Below are positions 54,078 to 62,935 of a stretch of DNA of 64,000 bases, one piece after another (the first letter of the stretch is position 1; every line of letters begins with the position of its first letter). The position numbers and the translations under genes are program-made. Location of the stretch: positions 130,410-194,409 of the forward strand of contig JAWKHI010000008.1 in NCBI GenBank assembly GCA_041394885.1, given 5' to 3'. The notes below the pieces were generated by a model. That model was not told the DNA's origin, ran no database searches, and worked only from the letters and a program-made list of their open reading frames with translations. Origin of the DNA: DSOI01 sp041394885 (GTDB lineage Bacteria > Acidobacteriota > Terriglobia > Bryobacterales > Bryobacteraceae).

Positions 54078-54296
54078 GTGAATCCTGAAACTCCACGCGA
54101 CACCGGCATCGAAGGGCTCACGATATCCGGCGGCGAACCCATGCACCAAGCCGACGAACTCTGCGAACTCGCCGAGCGCGTCCACGCCGCCGCCCCCAGA
54201 CTCAGCTTCGGCATGTTCTCCGGCTACTACGAACGCGAGTTGGACGCCGGCCGCTACTGGACGCGAACGAACCTCACCACCGACGACCGTTCGTGA
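54078..54296 (+). pseudogene. fragment of a 4Fe-4S single-cluster (radical SAM activase-like) gene
   Basis: 72 residues reading GIEGLTISGGEPMHQADELCELAERV ... FGMFSGYYERELDAGRYW. This matches the middle of NrdG/4Fe-4S single-cluster activases (TISGGEPMxQ, MFSGY). The N-terminal CxxxCxxC and the C-terminal part are missing and the frame ends at 54296. It is a remnant, directly followed by another truncated gene. Confidence 0.65.
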
Positions 54297-54297
54297 T

Positions 54298-55218
54298 TAT
54301 GGCGTCGGCTCCGGGCTCGGCTGGAATTCGCCGTCCGGCGTCGATCTCGCCCGCAAGACCGTCTGCATCAAGGTCCGCCTCTCGACGATGGGCAACACCC
54401 GCAAGGTCTCGACCTCGCAGATCGAAGCCGACGCCGACAAGGACCTGCTTCGCGTCTCCAAGCACCTGCTCGACTCGGCCGAATTGAAGGCCATCACCCG
54501 CTTCGACGGCGAGATCCGCCGCTACCTCTACAACATCTGCCTGCCGTTCGAGATCGGCATCCACCTGCTGCCCATCGCTGCGCTCGAGACGGCAGAAGAG
54601 CGCCTGCGCCGCTTCGCCGCCGACCGCGTCGAATTGGTGAACGCCTTCCTCGCCGCCTACCCGACGCTCTGCCAGGACGCCGCCAAGCGCCTCCGTGGAC
54701 TCTACAACCCGGCCGACTACCCGCCGCTCGACGAGGTCACGCGCGAGTTCGGCTTCTCGTGGCAGTATGTCAGCTTCGGCGTTCCGGACCAGTTGAAGGG
54801 CATCTCGCGTGAGGTCTGGGAGCAGGAGCGCGAGAAGGCCGCCCAGCGCATGGCCGAGGCATCGTCAGAGATCCAGCAGGTGCTTCGCCAGTCGATGGCG
54901 GATCTTGTGACCCACATGGCCGAGCGGCTGAAGGAAGGCCCGGACGGCAAACCGCTGAAGTTCAAGCAGTCGACCGTGTCGAACCTGGTCGAGTTCCTGT
55001 CGAACTTCTCCTTCCGCAACGTGACCGACGATCAAGAGTTGCAGTCGTTGGTAACGCGGGCGCGCGAGCTACTCCAGGGCGTCGGTGCGGATGACCTGCG
55101 CACCGTCGGCGACGTGCGGTCGCGAGTTCAGCAAGGCATGGCGGACCTTGCCGCCGCGCTGGACGGAATGACCACAAGAGCGGGCAACCGGAAACTCCGC
55201 TTGGTCGACGCTGAATGA
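54298..55218 (+). pseudogene. 5'-truncated DUF3150-type gene
   Basis: The frame is open from 54298; the first ATG in frame is 54388, giving 276 residues, but homologous-looking residues (SPSGVDLARKTVCIKVRLST) lie upstream of it, so the natural start is lost. The product is helical and charged (EREKAAQRMAEASSEIQQVLRQSMADLVTHMAERL) and fits the DUF3150 family, usually beside MoxR-like ATPase/VWA genes or on mobile elements. It abuts the radical-SAM fragment, indicating a recombination joint near 54296. Confidence 0.65.
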
Positions 55219-55540
55219 GACTTGCGCTGGTTACCCCCGGATCAACGATGTAGCTACCGCTGGAGGGTGCCGACGCCATTCTCACTTCCACAAACCCCGG
55301 TTGTCGGGCCACGGCAGTGATGGCCGGGCTTGCCAGTTGCAGACGCTTGCGCAGTCCAGCGTAGTCGATGGGCAAGGTGCGCGCGGTCCGGTACAGCCCA
55401 TGGCGGAGGGCCAGTTCTACGGCTGCCGTCCAGAGTTCTTCCGGTAACCGAGAGCGGTGCGGATGGTTCTTGCGCCACTCCGTCAGTCGGGCGCGCAGGC
55501 TCAGCATTTCTTCGGGAATTTGTGTCTTGCTTCGGGGCAT
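55219..55540 (-). mobile_element. remnant of an IS66-type accessory gene
   Basis: From ATG 55540 on the minus strand: a short protein with EEMLSLRARLTEWRKNHPHRSRLPEELWTAAVELALRHG, then RTARTLPIDYAGLRKRLQ. This is the typical helix-turn-helix accessory protein at the head of IS66 elements. Resemblance ends after AITAVARQPGFVEVRM, where the frame runs into antisense of the DUF3150 gene. No TnpB or transposase follows, so only a 5' stub remains. Confidence 0.6.
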
Positions 55541-55551
55541 CCCCGAACTTA

Positions 55552-55722
55552 CTACGCCGCGTCTGTTTGAGTCACGCACCCTTGCCGGAAGCTCACCCAC
55601 GCCCCGAACACGAACATCACCAGCGCCCCGAACAACACCGCCCCCAGCCGCTTCTCGAACCCGTGCCTCGGCCATCCCTTCGGCCTCGATTGATACCAGT
55701 CCGTCTGTTGTTCCACCGGCAT
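55552..55722 (-). pseudogene. N-terminal stub of the coupling-protein gene, left copy
   Basis: 56 residues: DWYQSRPKGWPRHGFEKRLG, one transmembrane helix (AVLFGALVMFVFGAW), then FRQGC. The same N-terminus occurs at 59806 and 63713, where it leads into the coupling-protein remnant. Here homology ends at about 55605 and the frame stops at 55552, just before the IS66 stub, marking the left end of the tandem array. Confidence 0.55.
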
Positions 55723-55753
55723 GTCCCAAGTACCTCCGCTCGTGATCTTTTCT

Positions 55754-56095
55754 TTAGCCGCCGACCTTCCTTGCGTCCGCCTTGGCGATGATCTCTTTCA
55801 CGCCCTCCACCGTGATCTCTTCCCCCTTCGCCAGGTCGAAGAAGAGATTCAAAACGATGGCCCGCAGCGCCCGCACCTCGCCGAGCACCGCCGCGTCTCG
55901 ATTCTGGTTGTCGTTGGGATTGGTTGTGGCTGGCGTCGGCGTGGTGGCCGCGAGCAGCGCCGACCGCGCCCACTCGCTCACGCTCTGCCCCGATTGGGCG
56001 GCTAAAGATTCGAGCCGCGCGAACTCTTCCTCGGTCAGCTTCGTCCCCACCGACCGCGTCCGCGCCGCCGCCCCGTTCTTGGAAGTCGCCGCCAC
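55754..56095 (-). CDS. MobC-like ribbon-helix-helix protein, left copy
   Basis: 113 residues from GTG 56095 (start inferred from the middle copy). RHH/MobC-like segment: ARTRSVGTKLTEEEFARLESLA and GQSVSEWARSALLAA, then a variable Pro/Asn linker and EVRALRAIVLNLFFDLAKGEEITVEGVKEIIAKAD. Such proteins bind near oriT as relaxosome accessory factors. Middle and right copies are nearly identical; the linker is the most variable part. Confidence 0.65.
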   Translation of the reverse strand: MAATSKNGAAARTRSVGTKLTEEEFARLESLAAQSGQSVSEWARSALLAATTPTPATTNPNDNQNRDAAVLGEVRALRAIVLNLFFDLAKGEEITVEGVKEIIAKADARKVGG

Positions 56096-56227
56096 CGGAA
56101 AGCTTCTCAAGGAAAACACTACACCCGTTTCGCCGAACCGCAAAACGAGTTGCAGGAGAAGACGCCACCCCGGCGAAGGCCCCCGCTTTGCAGCACCTGC
56201 CTTCGGGGTGACGTGTCACCCTTTTTC

Positions 56228-56244
56228 AGCCGCTGAAAGCGGCT
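56228..56244. other. hairpin in the immunity-mobC spacer (left)
   Basis: AGCCGCT (56228-56234), GAA, AGCGGCT (56238-56244): perfect 7-base arms. The equivalent at 60304 has AGCCGCC/GGCGGCT, a compensatory change in the pair closest to the loop. Confidence 0.6.
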
Positions 56245-56271
56245 TCCGGGAACTTTCTTCGGTTATACAAC

Positions 56272-56287
56272 GTTACCGGACGGTAAC
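56272..56287. promoter_or_regulatory. palindrome GTTACCG-N2-CGGTAAC (left), candidate oriT/RHH site
   Basis: Perfect 7-base arms, 2-base spacer. Conserved at 60345. Downstream, CCTGTTG-type words repeat several times (56288 to ~56420). The spacer between the immunity and mobC-like genes is where an RHH protein or relaxase would bind. Confidence 0.45.
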
Positions 56288-56447
56288 CTGTTGTCCGCGC
56301 GTGGCTTGCCTGAATTTCACGGCTTCGTTCAATGCTGCAAGGTTATACGCGCCGGAATCTGTTGATTCCACAAGCGGCTCCTTCACAGATTCCGGCGAAC
56401 CTGTTGATTCCGCGTGGTTACTCCATATAACTTTTCCAGGCGCAGCG

Positions 56448-56933
56448 CTAGCGACGTTCCAAAGGGCCACCACTTGGCTTTTTCGGCTCGTTAACCGCGA
56501 CATCAGGCGGCCCCTGCTCAGGCCACTTGAAAATCATCGGTGCAAAAGCGATGTTCTCTGCGCAGAACTGCCCTCTAGAGCTTGCGCGGCAGCTCGATAC
56601 TCCGCACCACGTTGTGCAATCAGTCGGATAGCGGCCCGCCTCGGCCTTGCTCCACTTTTGAGCGTGCTCCATGTCATCTCCAAACCCGGTCGTCAGAGAG
56701 TTCATGTCGAACCTTGGAGCTTCATCACCGGCGATTCGGTAGTAGACATCCGGGAATGTGGCTCCTCCGTCTCGCAACAGAATCCGACAGTAGACCATTG
56801 GGAGGAACTCGACCAATCGTGCCGCGAGCATTCGTTCCACTCCACGGAGCACGAGCATCTCAAACAATTCGTCATCGCCGAGAACAGGAGAGTCACGGAA
56901 CAACTCTGCGGCTTCGCGAATCTGCTGATTCAT
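56448..56933 (-). pseudogene. immunity gene copy disrupted by compensating frameshifts
   Basis: The first ~70 residues equal the intact copy at 61015 (IREAAELFRDSPVLGDDELFEML, FLPMVYCRILLRDGGATFPDVYY). Two or more indels then scramble the middle before the frame returns at ENIAFAPMIFKWPEQG and is lost again at the end. Probably non-functional. Confidence 0.7.
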
Positions 56934-56936
56934 CTC

Positions 56937-58790
56937 CTAATGCTCCGGGAACATTACTTCGCAGTTCGGACACTTGTTGGAAGCGGTCATTGTTTCGCGG
57001 TCTGATTCCTTGGGTGTGGCGGACGTTCTTCAGATCCGGATCCCTGGTTCGCCAACTGGTTTGCAGTTGAACATTCAAAGCAGTTCCCGACTTTGCCCTT
57101 GACACCCGGCACTTGATTGCCGACTCCACCCAACGGTGCAGCTCTACCTGCAACCTGAGGATTCAACGGGTCCTTGGATTCCGCCGCTCTTCCCGCAGCA
57201 ACAGCCTCGTCTTTACGTCGCATGCTGCTCCAACCATCGCTGTCTCTCGGCCAGTAGCCGCAGCCAGCGCTTCTGCAGCATTCTGGGCGTTGGCCAAGAC
57301 AGGCAACTCCTTCAACGTTGTACCAATCGCGGTGCCGCGAGAAGCTCCCCCGGTCAGGGCGGCTGCCGAGATCCAGTCCTACCTCGGTAAGAGTCGTAAC
57401 TTTGTCATCAAGGCTCGCATTGGCAAAGTTCTGAAGACCGGTTCCAATGGCACTTAAGGCTGCCCTGGATTCGTCACGGCATTCCAAATGCCGCTTGCTG
57501 CCGCCGGAATTGTCCGTTCTGGCTCAAGAACAAGGCTGACGAAGGCGAGGCTCAGCCTGATCAACCCATTTCGCAGCCCCTGACAACTCCCTGCCGTTCG
57601 GATCGACATACCGCAGCAGCGGGGTTGTTAAGGGTGTACGTGTAGAGATTCCAGCTTTGTGGTTGATGTGCTGATCCGCAAACGGCTTGTCCGGGCTGGT
57701 GAACCTCCCTGGGCCGCCGACATATACCGAGCCCCAAAGTAATCGAGGCCCAGATTCGCGTAGTTCTCCTGCTCCTTCCCCGTGAACTTCACCCGCGGAC
57801 TGCTCCCCGTCGCCCGCACCTCTCCTCCCAAAAGGCAAGTAGTCATGCCGCGAAGCCATCGTCCCCGTCTCCGTCGTCACCAGCCGCGTCGACCCCAACC
57901 AGTCCGACGTCACATACTGCAACCCAGGCGCACCGTTCGGCTGCCCTTGCCACCGTATACTCCGCCAGCAACTGGCCCCCGGCGTCGTACAGGTAGTCCA
58001 TCTCATCCAACACCGTCGCCGACCCTCCCGTCGGCGTCGTTGTATGCCGATGATGCACTCCGGCGCCCCTTCGCCGTCGTAGTCGTACTGCCAGACTTCC
58101 GTCGACACCAGCGGCGCTGTCACCCTCGTCAGCTTCCTCCCCGTCGTACCTCCAGCGTCCGCGACCCCCAGCACTGTCGCCGTTCCCCGCCGCGTCATGC
58201 ACAGGTCCTATCGCCGCCGTGCCCGCCTTCAGACGGTTGTTCGGAAACTCCGCCGCTACCGATGCTTCGTTGTCGCTGCTCAACAGATGCCCCCAGTATA
58301 TCCGGGCGCCATGTACGATCCCGTCACCAGCGCCCGGTTGCCCCACCGGTCGTAGGCGAACGTTTGCGTCCCCAGCGGATCCGTCACCGTCTTCAGCCGG
58401 TTCACCGCATCGTAGGTGAAGCCCTGCGTCACCACGCTGGTCCCCACCGTTGTGGTGTGGCTGCGCGGATTTCCGTTGTTCTGCGACGCCGTGCCGTACC
58501 CCACCGCGATCCCCCAAAGTTGTGTGCCTCCCTTTTTCGCCGTTCTCCCCGTCATCTGCTGCCAACCATTGATCGTGGTCTCCTCCAGCACGTCATTGCC
58601 CAGCGTTAGCGACTTCTCCGAACCGCTAGCCCAGTAGGTGATGTCTTTCGCGTAACGCGGTGTCGCCGCGCCTTCTATGCCTTGATAGACATTGGTCACC
58701 CGGCCCGCCTGGGAATACACATAGGATGTCGTCTTCGCCGGAGAGACGGCATCCTGATAGCTTGCGCGGCGTGGTCGTAAACTGCGGCTC
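56937..58790 (-). pseudogene. RHS-repeat protein gene, frameshifted copy
   Basis: Minus-strand frames carry the same YD-repeat and RHS core as the intact copy, in at least four pieces: TSYVYSQAGRVTNVYQ region at about 58790-58280, the EYDGEG region at 58200-57840, the core LDYFGARYMSAAQG at about 57720, and the toxin tip GNCFECSTANQLANQG around 57060. Frameshifts separate the pieces, including one inside the toxin tip. Upstream YD repeats and the N-terminus are absent as in the other copy. Confidence 0.75.
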
Positions 58791-58794
58791 GTTG

Positions 58795-59806
58795 GGTCGA
58801 TCCGAACGCACCGGCCACCGTCCGCGCCTCGGCCTCATGCTCTATTTCTTCCACCAGCTGGTACGGCGAACGCTCATCCAGCGGATTCAGAATCATGCCG
58901 CCGCCGCGCTCCGGCTTGTAAAACCGCTTCACGTACCCTGCGCCGGATCGTACACGATGGCCAGTGTCGCCGTGGCGGTCCAGTTGATCGAGCATCTGCC
59001 GGATGAGCGCGCTCTTGCCTGATCCTGTCGCCGATCAGCAGAAAATGCTTGGCGAGATCTTCTTCCGGGATCATGAGCATGTCGTTCAGCGGCGGCTTGT
59101 AATAGAACCGCTCGATCAGGTTCATCGGATTCCCAGCCCACCCGATCCCGTATTGATGCTTGCGCTTCTTGTTGAACTCGTAGCGCGTCGGCATCTCCGG
59201 CCCGCGCACTCGCGCTTCCACGCCTCCAGCACCTCTTGCGCCTTCATGTCCCAGGCCACGTCAGGCACAACCTCGATCAGCATCACGCCCATGCCCAGAT
59301 AAAAGCCAGGCCGGAAGATGTCGCTCAGCGTCCGCCCTTCGTACACCCAGTCTTGGAAGAACGCGCCCAGGTTGGCGTGGTTCACCTGGATCGCCGGATA
59401 GTCGAGCCGCACCGCGCCGCGTTTCATCGCTTCGCTGCTCAACGCCAGCGGCACCATCCCGGCGCCATCCCGGCGTACGGTGCGCCGGTCCATGTCCACC
59501 ACTTCCCACGGCACCGTGGGATGCACCCGCCCGCCAGGCCCACCGTGTACAGCAACCCGCATCTTCGGCAACAGCGCGGCCTGATTGGCGACGTAGTGCG
59601 GCACCAAGCGCACCGGGTGCGCGTTCAAAGAACGAACCGCTGCAACCGGCTCAAGCCCCCAGCTCTGGCGGACCCATGAACCGCCACGCTGAACACGAAC
59701 ATCAGAACAAGACCGCGCCCAGGCGCTTCTCCCATCCGTGTCTCGGCCATCCTTTCGGCCTCGACTGGTACCAGTCACCGCTCATCGTCTGTTGCTGCAC
59801 CGGCAT
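58795..59806 (-). pseudogene. VirD4/TraD-type coupling protein remnant, middle copy
   Basis: Pieces in several frames: N-terminal membrane stub (59806), HPVRLVPHYVANQAALLPKMRV, a central KRGAVRLDYPAIQVNHANLGAFFQDWVYEGRTLSDIFRPGFYLGMGVMLIE, then EEDLAKHFLLIGD followed by a Walker A region shifted by a 2-base loss (the GSGKSALIRQMLDQLDRHG sequence is recoverable). It ends at LNPLDERSPYQLVEEIEHEAEARTVAGAFGS, where the RHS sequence begins. This is the 5' half of a T4SS coupling ATPase gene, inactive here. Confidence 0.7.
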
Positions 59807-59835
59807 GGCCGTGAACCTCCGTGATGGTTTTTCTT

Positions 59836-60165
59836 TTAGCTGCCCTTCTTGGCGTCCGCCTTGGCGATAATCTCTTTCACGCTCTCGACCGTGATCTCTT
59901 CCCCGTTCGCCAGGTCAAAGAAGAGATTCAGAACGATGGCCCGCAGCGCCCGCACTTCGGCCAGCACCGCGTCTTGGTTTGGATTTGATGGATTGCTGGG
60001 CGTCGGCGTGGTCGCCGCGAGCAGCGCCGACCGCGCCCACTCGCTCACGCTCTGCCCCGATGCGGCGGCTAAAGATTCAAGCCGCGCAAACTCCTCCTCG
60101 GTCAGCTTCGTCCCTACTGACCGCGTCCGCGCCGCCGCCCCGTTCTTGCTGGAAGTCGCCGCCAC
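59836..60165 (-). CDS. MobC-like ribbon-helix-helix protein, middle copy
   Basis: 109 residues from GTG 60165, chosen because AGGAG lies about 10 bases upstream. RHH segment RSVGTKLTEEEFARLESLAAAS and GQSVSEWARSALLAA, linker with NPSNPNQD, then AIVLNLFFDLANGEEITVESVKEIIAKADAK. Intact. Followed (minus strand) by the coupling-protein remnant, as expected for a mobilisation cassette. Confidence 0.68.
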   Translation of the reverse strand: MAATSSKNGAAARTRSVGTKLTEEEFARLESLAAASGQSVSEWARSALLAATTPTPSNPSNPNQDAVLAEVRALRAIVLNLFFDLANGEEITVESVKEIIAKADAKKGS

Positions 60166-60303
60166 TGCCGAAAAGCTCCTACCGAAAACACTACACCCGT
60201 TTCGCGCCGCCGCAAAACGAGTTGATTGGAAGACGCTTTCACCCCGGCCAAGGTTCCCGCTTTGCAGCAACCCGCTCGGGGTGACGTGTCACCACCCTTT
60301 TTC

Positions 60304-60320
60304 AGCCGCCAAAGGCGGCT
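60304..60320. other. hairpin in the immunity-mobC spacer (right)
   Basis: AGCCGCC (60304-60310), AAA, GGCGGCT (60314-60320). Partner of the hairpin at 56228; the T-A to C-G change keeps the pairing intact. Confidence 0.6.
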
Positions 60321-60344
60321 TCCGGGAACTTTTGGTTATACAAT

Positions 60345-60360
60345 GTTACCGGTCGGTAAC
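60345..60360. promoter_or_regulatory. palindrome GTTACCG-N2-CGGTAAC (right), candidate oriT/RHH site
   Basis: Arms identical to 56272-56287; only the spacer differs (GT versus GA). A second, imperfect copy follows (GGTTATCCGCGCCGGTAACC near 60413), then CCTGTTGATTCC words. Confidence 0.45.
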
Positions 60361-60520
60361 CTGTTGTCCGCACGTGACTTGCGCGATTTTCACGGCTTCG
60401 CGCTTCGCCGCAAGGTTATCCGCGCCGGTAACCTGTTGATTCCACAAGCGGCCTCTTCACGCAGATTCCGGCGAACCTGTTGATTCCGCGTGGTTACTCC
60501 ATATAACTTTTCCAGGCGCG

Positions 60521-61015
60521 CTAGCGCGACGTTCCAAAGGGCCACCACTTTGGCTTTTTCGGCTCGTTAACCGCGACATCAGGCGGCCCCTGCTCAGGCC
60601 ACTTGAAAATCATCGGTGCAAAAGCGATGTTCTCTAGTGCAGAACCGCCCTCTAGGAGCTGCGCGGCAGCTCGATACTCCGCACCACGTTGTGCAATCAG
60701 TCGGATAGCGGCCTCGCCTCGGCCTTGCTCCACTTCTCTTTGAGCGTGCTCCATGGCCGCATTCCAAACCCGGTCGTCAGAGAGTTCATGCCGAACCTTG
60801 GAGCCATCACCGGCGATTCGGTAGTAGACATCCGGGAATGTGGCTCCTCCGTCTCGCAACAGAATCCGACAGTAGACCATTGGGAGGAACTCGACCAATC
60901 GTGCCGCGAGCATTCGTTCCACTCCACGGAGCACGAGCATCTCAAACAATTCGTCATCGCCGAGAACAGGAGAGTCACGGAACAACTCTGCGGCTTCGCG
61001 AATCTGCTGATTCAT
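60521..61015 (-). CDS. cognate immunity protein of the RHS deaminase-like toxin
   Basis: 164 residues, ATG 61015, 3 bases after the RHS toxin stop. Soluble, acidic-to-neutral helical protein: GDDELFEMLVLRGVERMLAARLVEFLPMVYCRILLRDGG, FPDVYYRIAGDG, a charged middle, and ENIAFAPMIFKWPEQGPPDVAV. Ends with KPKWWPFGTSR. No signal peptide. I recognise no Imm family, but position directly behind a toxin tip, repeated in both units, supports the role. The AGGAG touching the ATG is unusually close; a GGAG further upstream may be used. Confidence 0.7.
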   Translation of the reverse strand: MNQQIREAAELFRDSPVLGDDELFEMLVLRGVERMLAARLVEFLPMVYCRILLRDGGATFPDVYYRIAGDGSKVRHELSDDRVWNAAMEHAQREVEQGRGEAAIRLIAQRGAEYRAAAQLLEGGSALENIAFAPMIFKWPEQGPPDVAVNEPKKPKWWPFGTSR

Positions 61016-61018
61016 CTC

Positions 61019-62935
61019 CTAATGCTCCGGGAACATTACTTCGCAGTTCGGACACTTGTTGAAGCGGTCATTGTTTCGCGGTCTGATTCCTTGGGTGTGG
61101 CGGACGTTCTTCAGATCCGATCCCTGGTTCGCCAACTGGTTTGCAGTTGAACATTCAAAGCAGTTCCCGACTTTGCCCTTGACACCCGGCACTTGATTGC
61201 CGACTCCACCCAACGGTGCAGCTCTACCTGCAACCTGAGGATTAACGGGTCCTTGGATTCCGCCGCTCTTCCCCGCAGCAACAGCTCCCGTCTTTACGTC
61301 GTATGCTGCTCCAACCATCGCTGTCTCTCGGCCAGTAGCCGCAGCCAGCGCTTCTGCAGCATTCTGGGCGTTGGCCAAGACAGGCAACTCCTTCAACGTT
61401 GTACCAATCGCGGTGCCGCGAGAAGCTCCCCCGGTCAGGGCGGCCGTGCCGAGATCCAGTCCTACCTCGGTAAGAGTCGTAACTTTGTCATCAAGGCTCG
61501 CATTGGCAAAGTTCTGAAGACCGGTTCCAATGGCACTTAAGGTTGCCCCGGGATTCGTCACGGCATTCCAAATGCCGCTTGCTGCCGCCGGAATTGTCCG
61601 TTCTGGCTCAAGAACAAGGCTGACGAAGGCGAGGCCTGTTCGATCAACCCACTTCGCAGCTCCCTCGACAACTCCCTCGCCGTTCGGATCGACATACCGC
61701 AGCGGGTTGTTAAGGGTGTACGTGTAGAGATTCCAGCTTTGTGGGTTTTCGATGTGCTGATCCGCAAACGGCTTGTCCGGGCTGGTGAACCTCCCCTGGG
61801 CCGCCGACATATACCGAGCCCCAAAGTAATCGAGGCCCAGATTCGCGTAGTTCTCCCGCTCCTTCCCCGTGAACTTCACCCGCGGACCGCTCCCCGTCGC
61901 CCGCACCTCCTCCCCGAACGGCAAGTAGTCATGCCGCGAAGCCATCGTCCCCGTCTCCGTCGTCACCAGCCGCGTCGACCCCAACCAGTCCGACGTCACA
62001 TACTGCAACCCTGGCGCACCGTTCGGCTGCCCCGCCACCGTATACTCCGCCAGCAACTGGCCCCCGGCGTCGTACAGGTAGTCCATCTCATCCAACACCG
62101 TCGCCGACCCTCCCGTCGGCGTCGTTGTATGCCGATGATGCACCCGGCGCCCTTCGCCGTCGTAGTCGTACTGCCAGACTTCCGTCGACCCCGCCAGCGG
62201 CGCCGTCACCCTCGTCAGTTTCCCCTCCCCGTCGTACTCCAGCGTCCGCGACCCCAGCACCGTCACGTTCCCCGCCGCGTCATGCACAGGTCCTATCGAC
62301 GCCGTGCCCGCCTTCAGACGGTTGTTCGGAAACTCCGCCGCTACCGATGCTTCGTTGTCGCTGCTCACCGTGATGCCCCCAGTATATCCGGGCGCCATGT
62401 ACGACCCCGTCACCAGCGCCCGGTTGCCCCACCGGTCGTAGGCGAACGTTTGCGTCCCCAGCGGATCCGTCACGGTCTTCAGCCGGTTCACCGCATCGTA
62501 GGTGAAGCCCTGCGTCACCACGCTGGCCCCTACCGTTGTGGTGTGGCTGCGCGGATTGCCGTTGTTCTGCGACGCCGTGCCGTACCCCACCGCGATCCCC
62601 CTCGCCGTTCTCCCCGTCATCTGCTGCCAACCATTGATCGTGGTCTCCTCCAGCACGTCATTGCCCAGCGTTAGCGACTTCTCCGAACCGCTAGCCCAGT
62701 AGGTGATGTCTTTCGCGTAACGCGGTGTCGCCGCGCCTTCTATGCCTTGATAGACATTGGTCACCCGGCCCGCCTGGGAATACACATAGAATGTCGTCTC
62801 CTCGCCCACCGGCCAGTACGGCGACCGCTCATCGAGCGGATTCAGAATCACGTCGCCCCGCTCGGGCCGGTAAAACCGCTTCACGTACTCCTGCTCCGGA
62901 TCGTACACGATGGCCGTGTCGCCGATCAGCAACAA
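61019..62935 (-). CDS. chimeric coupling-protein/RHS-repeat toxin with C-terminal deaminase-like tip
   Basis: 638 residues from TTG 62935, though the frame extends upstream. Residues 1-44 are coupling-protein sequence (LLIGDTAIVYDPEQEYVKRF, LNPLDERSPYW) with the Walker A lost. From ~47 it is RHS: YSQAGRVTNVYQ, many YD-repeats (FTYDAVNRLKTVTDPLG, YDGEGKLTRVTAPLAG) and the RHS core LGLDYFGARYMSAAQGRFTSPD ... YVDPNG near 420. A 170-residue tip ends with GNCFECSTANQL (Cys592-x-Glu594) and NKCPNCEVMF (Cys628, Cys631): the C/HxE plus CxxC zinc pattern of the cytidine-deaminase superfamily, closest to YwqJ-like toxins. RHS proteins normally exceed 1000 residues, so the N-terminus is missing; whether it can be delivered is unknown. 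Confidence 0.78.
   Translation of the reverse strand: MLLIGDTAIVYDPEQEYVKRFYRPERGDVILNPLDERSPYWPVGEETTFYVYSQAGRVTNVYQGIEGAATPRYAKDITYWASGSEKSLTLGNDVLEETTINGWQQMTGRTARGIAVGYGTASQNNGNPRSHTTTVGASVVTQGFTYDAVNRLKTVTDPLGTQTFAYDRWGNRALVTGSYMAPGYTGGITVSSDNEASVAAEFPNNRLKAGTASIGPVHDAAGNVTVLGSRTLEYDGEGKLTRVTAPLAGSTEVWQYDYDGEGRRVHHRHTTTPTGGSATVLDEMDYLYDAGGQLLAEYTVAGQPNGAPGLQYVTSDWLGSTRLVTTETGTMASRHDYLPFGEEVRATGSGPRVKFTGKERENYANLGLDYFGARYMSAAQGRFTSPDKPFADQHIENPQSWNLYTYTLNNPLRYVDPNGEGVVEGAAKWVDRTGLAFVSLVLEPERTIPAAASGIWNAVTNPGATLSAIGTGLQNFANASLDDKVTTLTEVGLDLGTAALTGGASRGTAIGTTLKELPVLANAQNAAEALAAATGRETAMVGAAYDVKTGAVAAGKSGGIQGPVNPQVAGRAAPLGGVGNQVPGVKGKVGNCFECSTANQLANQGSDLKNVRHTQGIRPRNNDRFNKCPNCEVMFPEH

Larger units (their letters stand above)
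55605..59696. repeat. tandem repeat unit, left (about 4.09 kb)
   Basis: On the minus strand the unit order is coupling-protein remnant, RHS module, immunity gene, spacer, mobC-like gene, then the N-terminal stub of the next coupling gene. Copies differ by point changes and many small indels. Boundaries are approximate and derived from aligned words (for example the coupling-protein N-terminus at 55722, 59806 and 63713). Confidence 0.75.

Noticed and set aside
56221..56250. Hairpin in the array spacer considered as a terminator
   Set aside because: T-run precedes rather than follows it on the plus strand, and on the minus strand it is followed by A residues.
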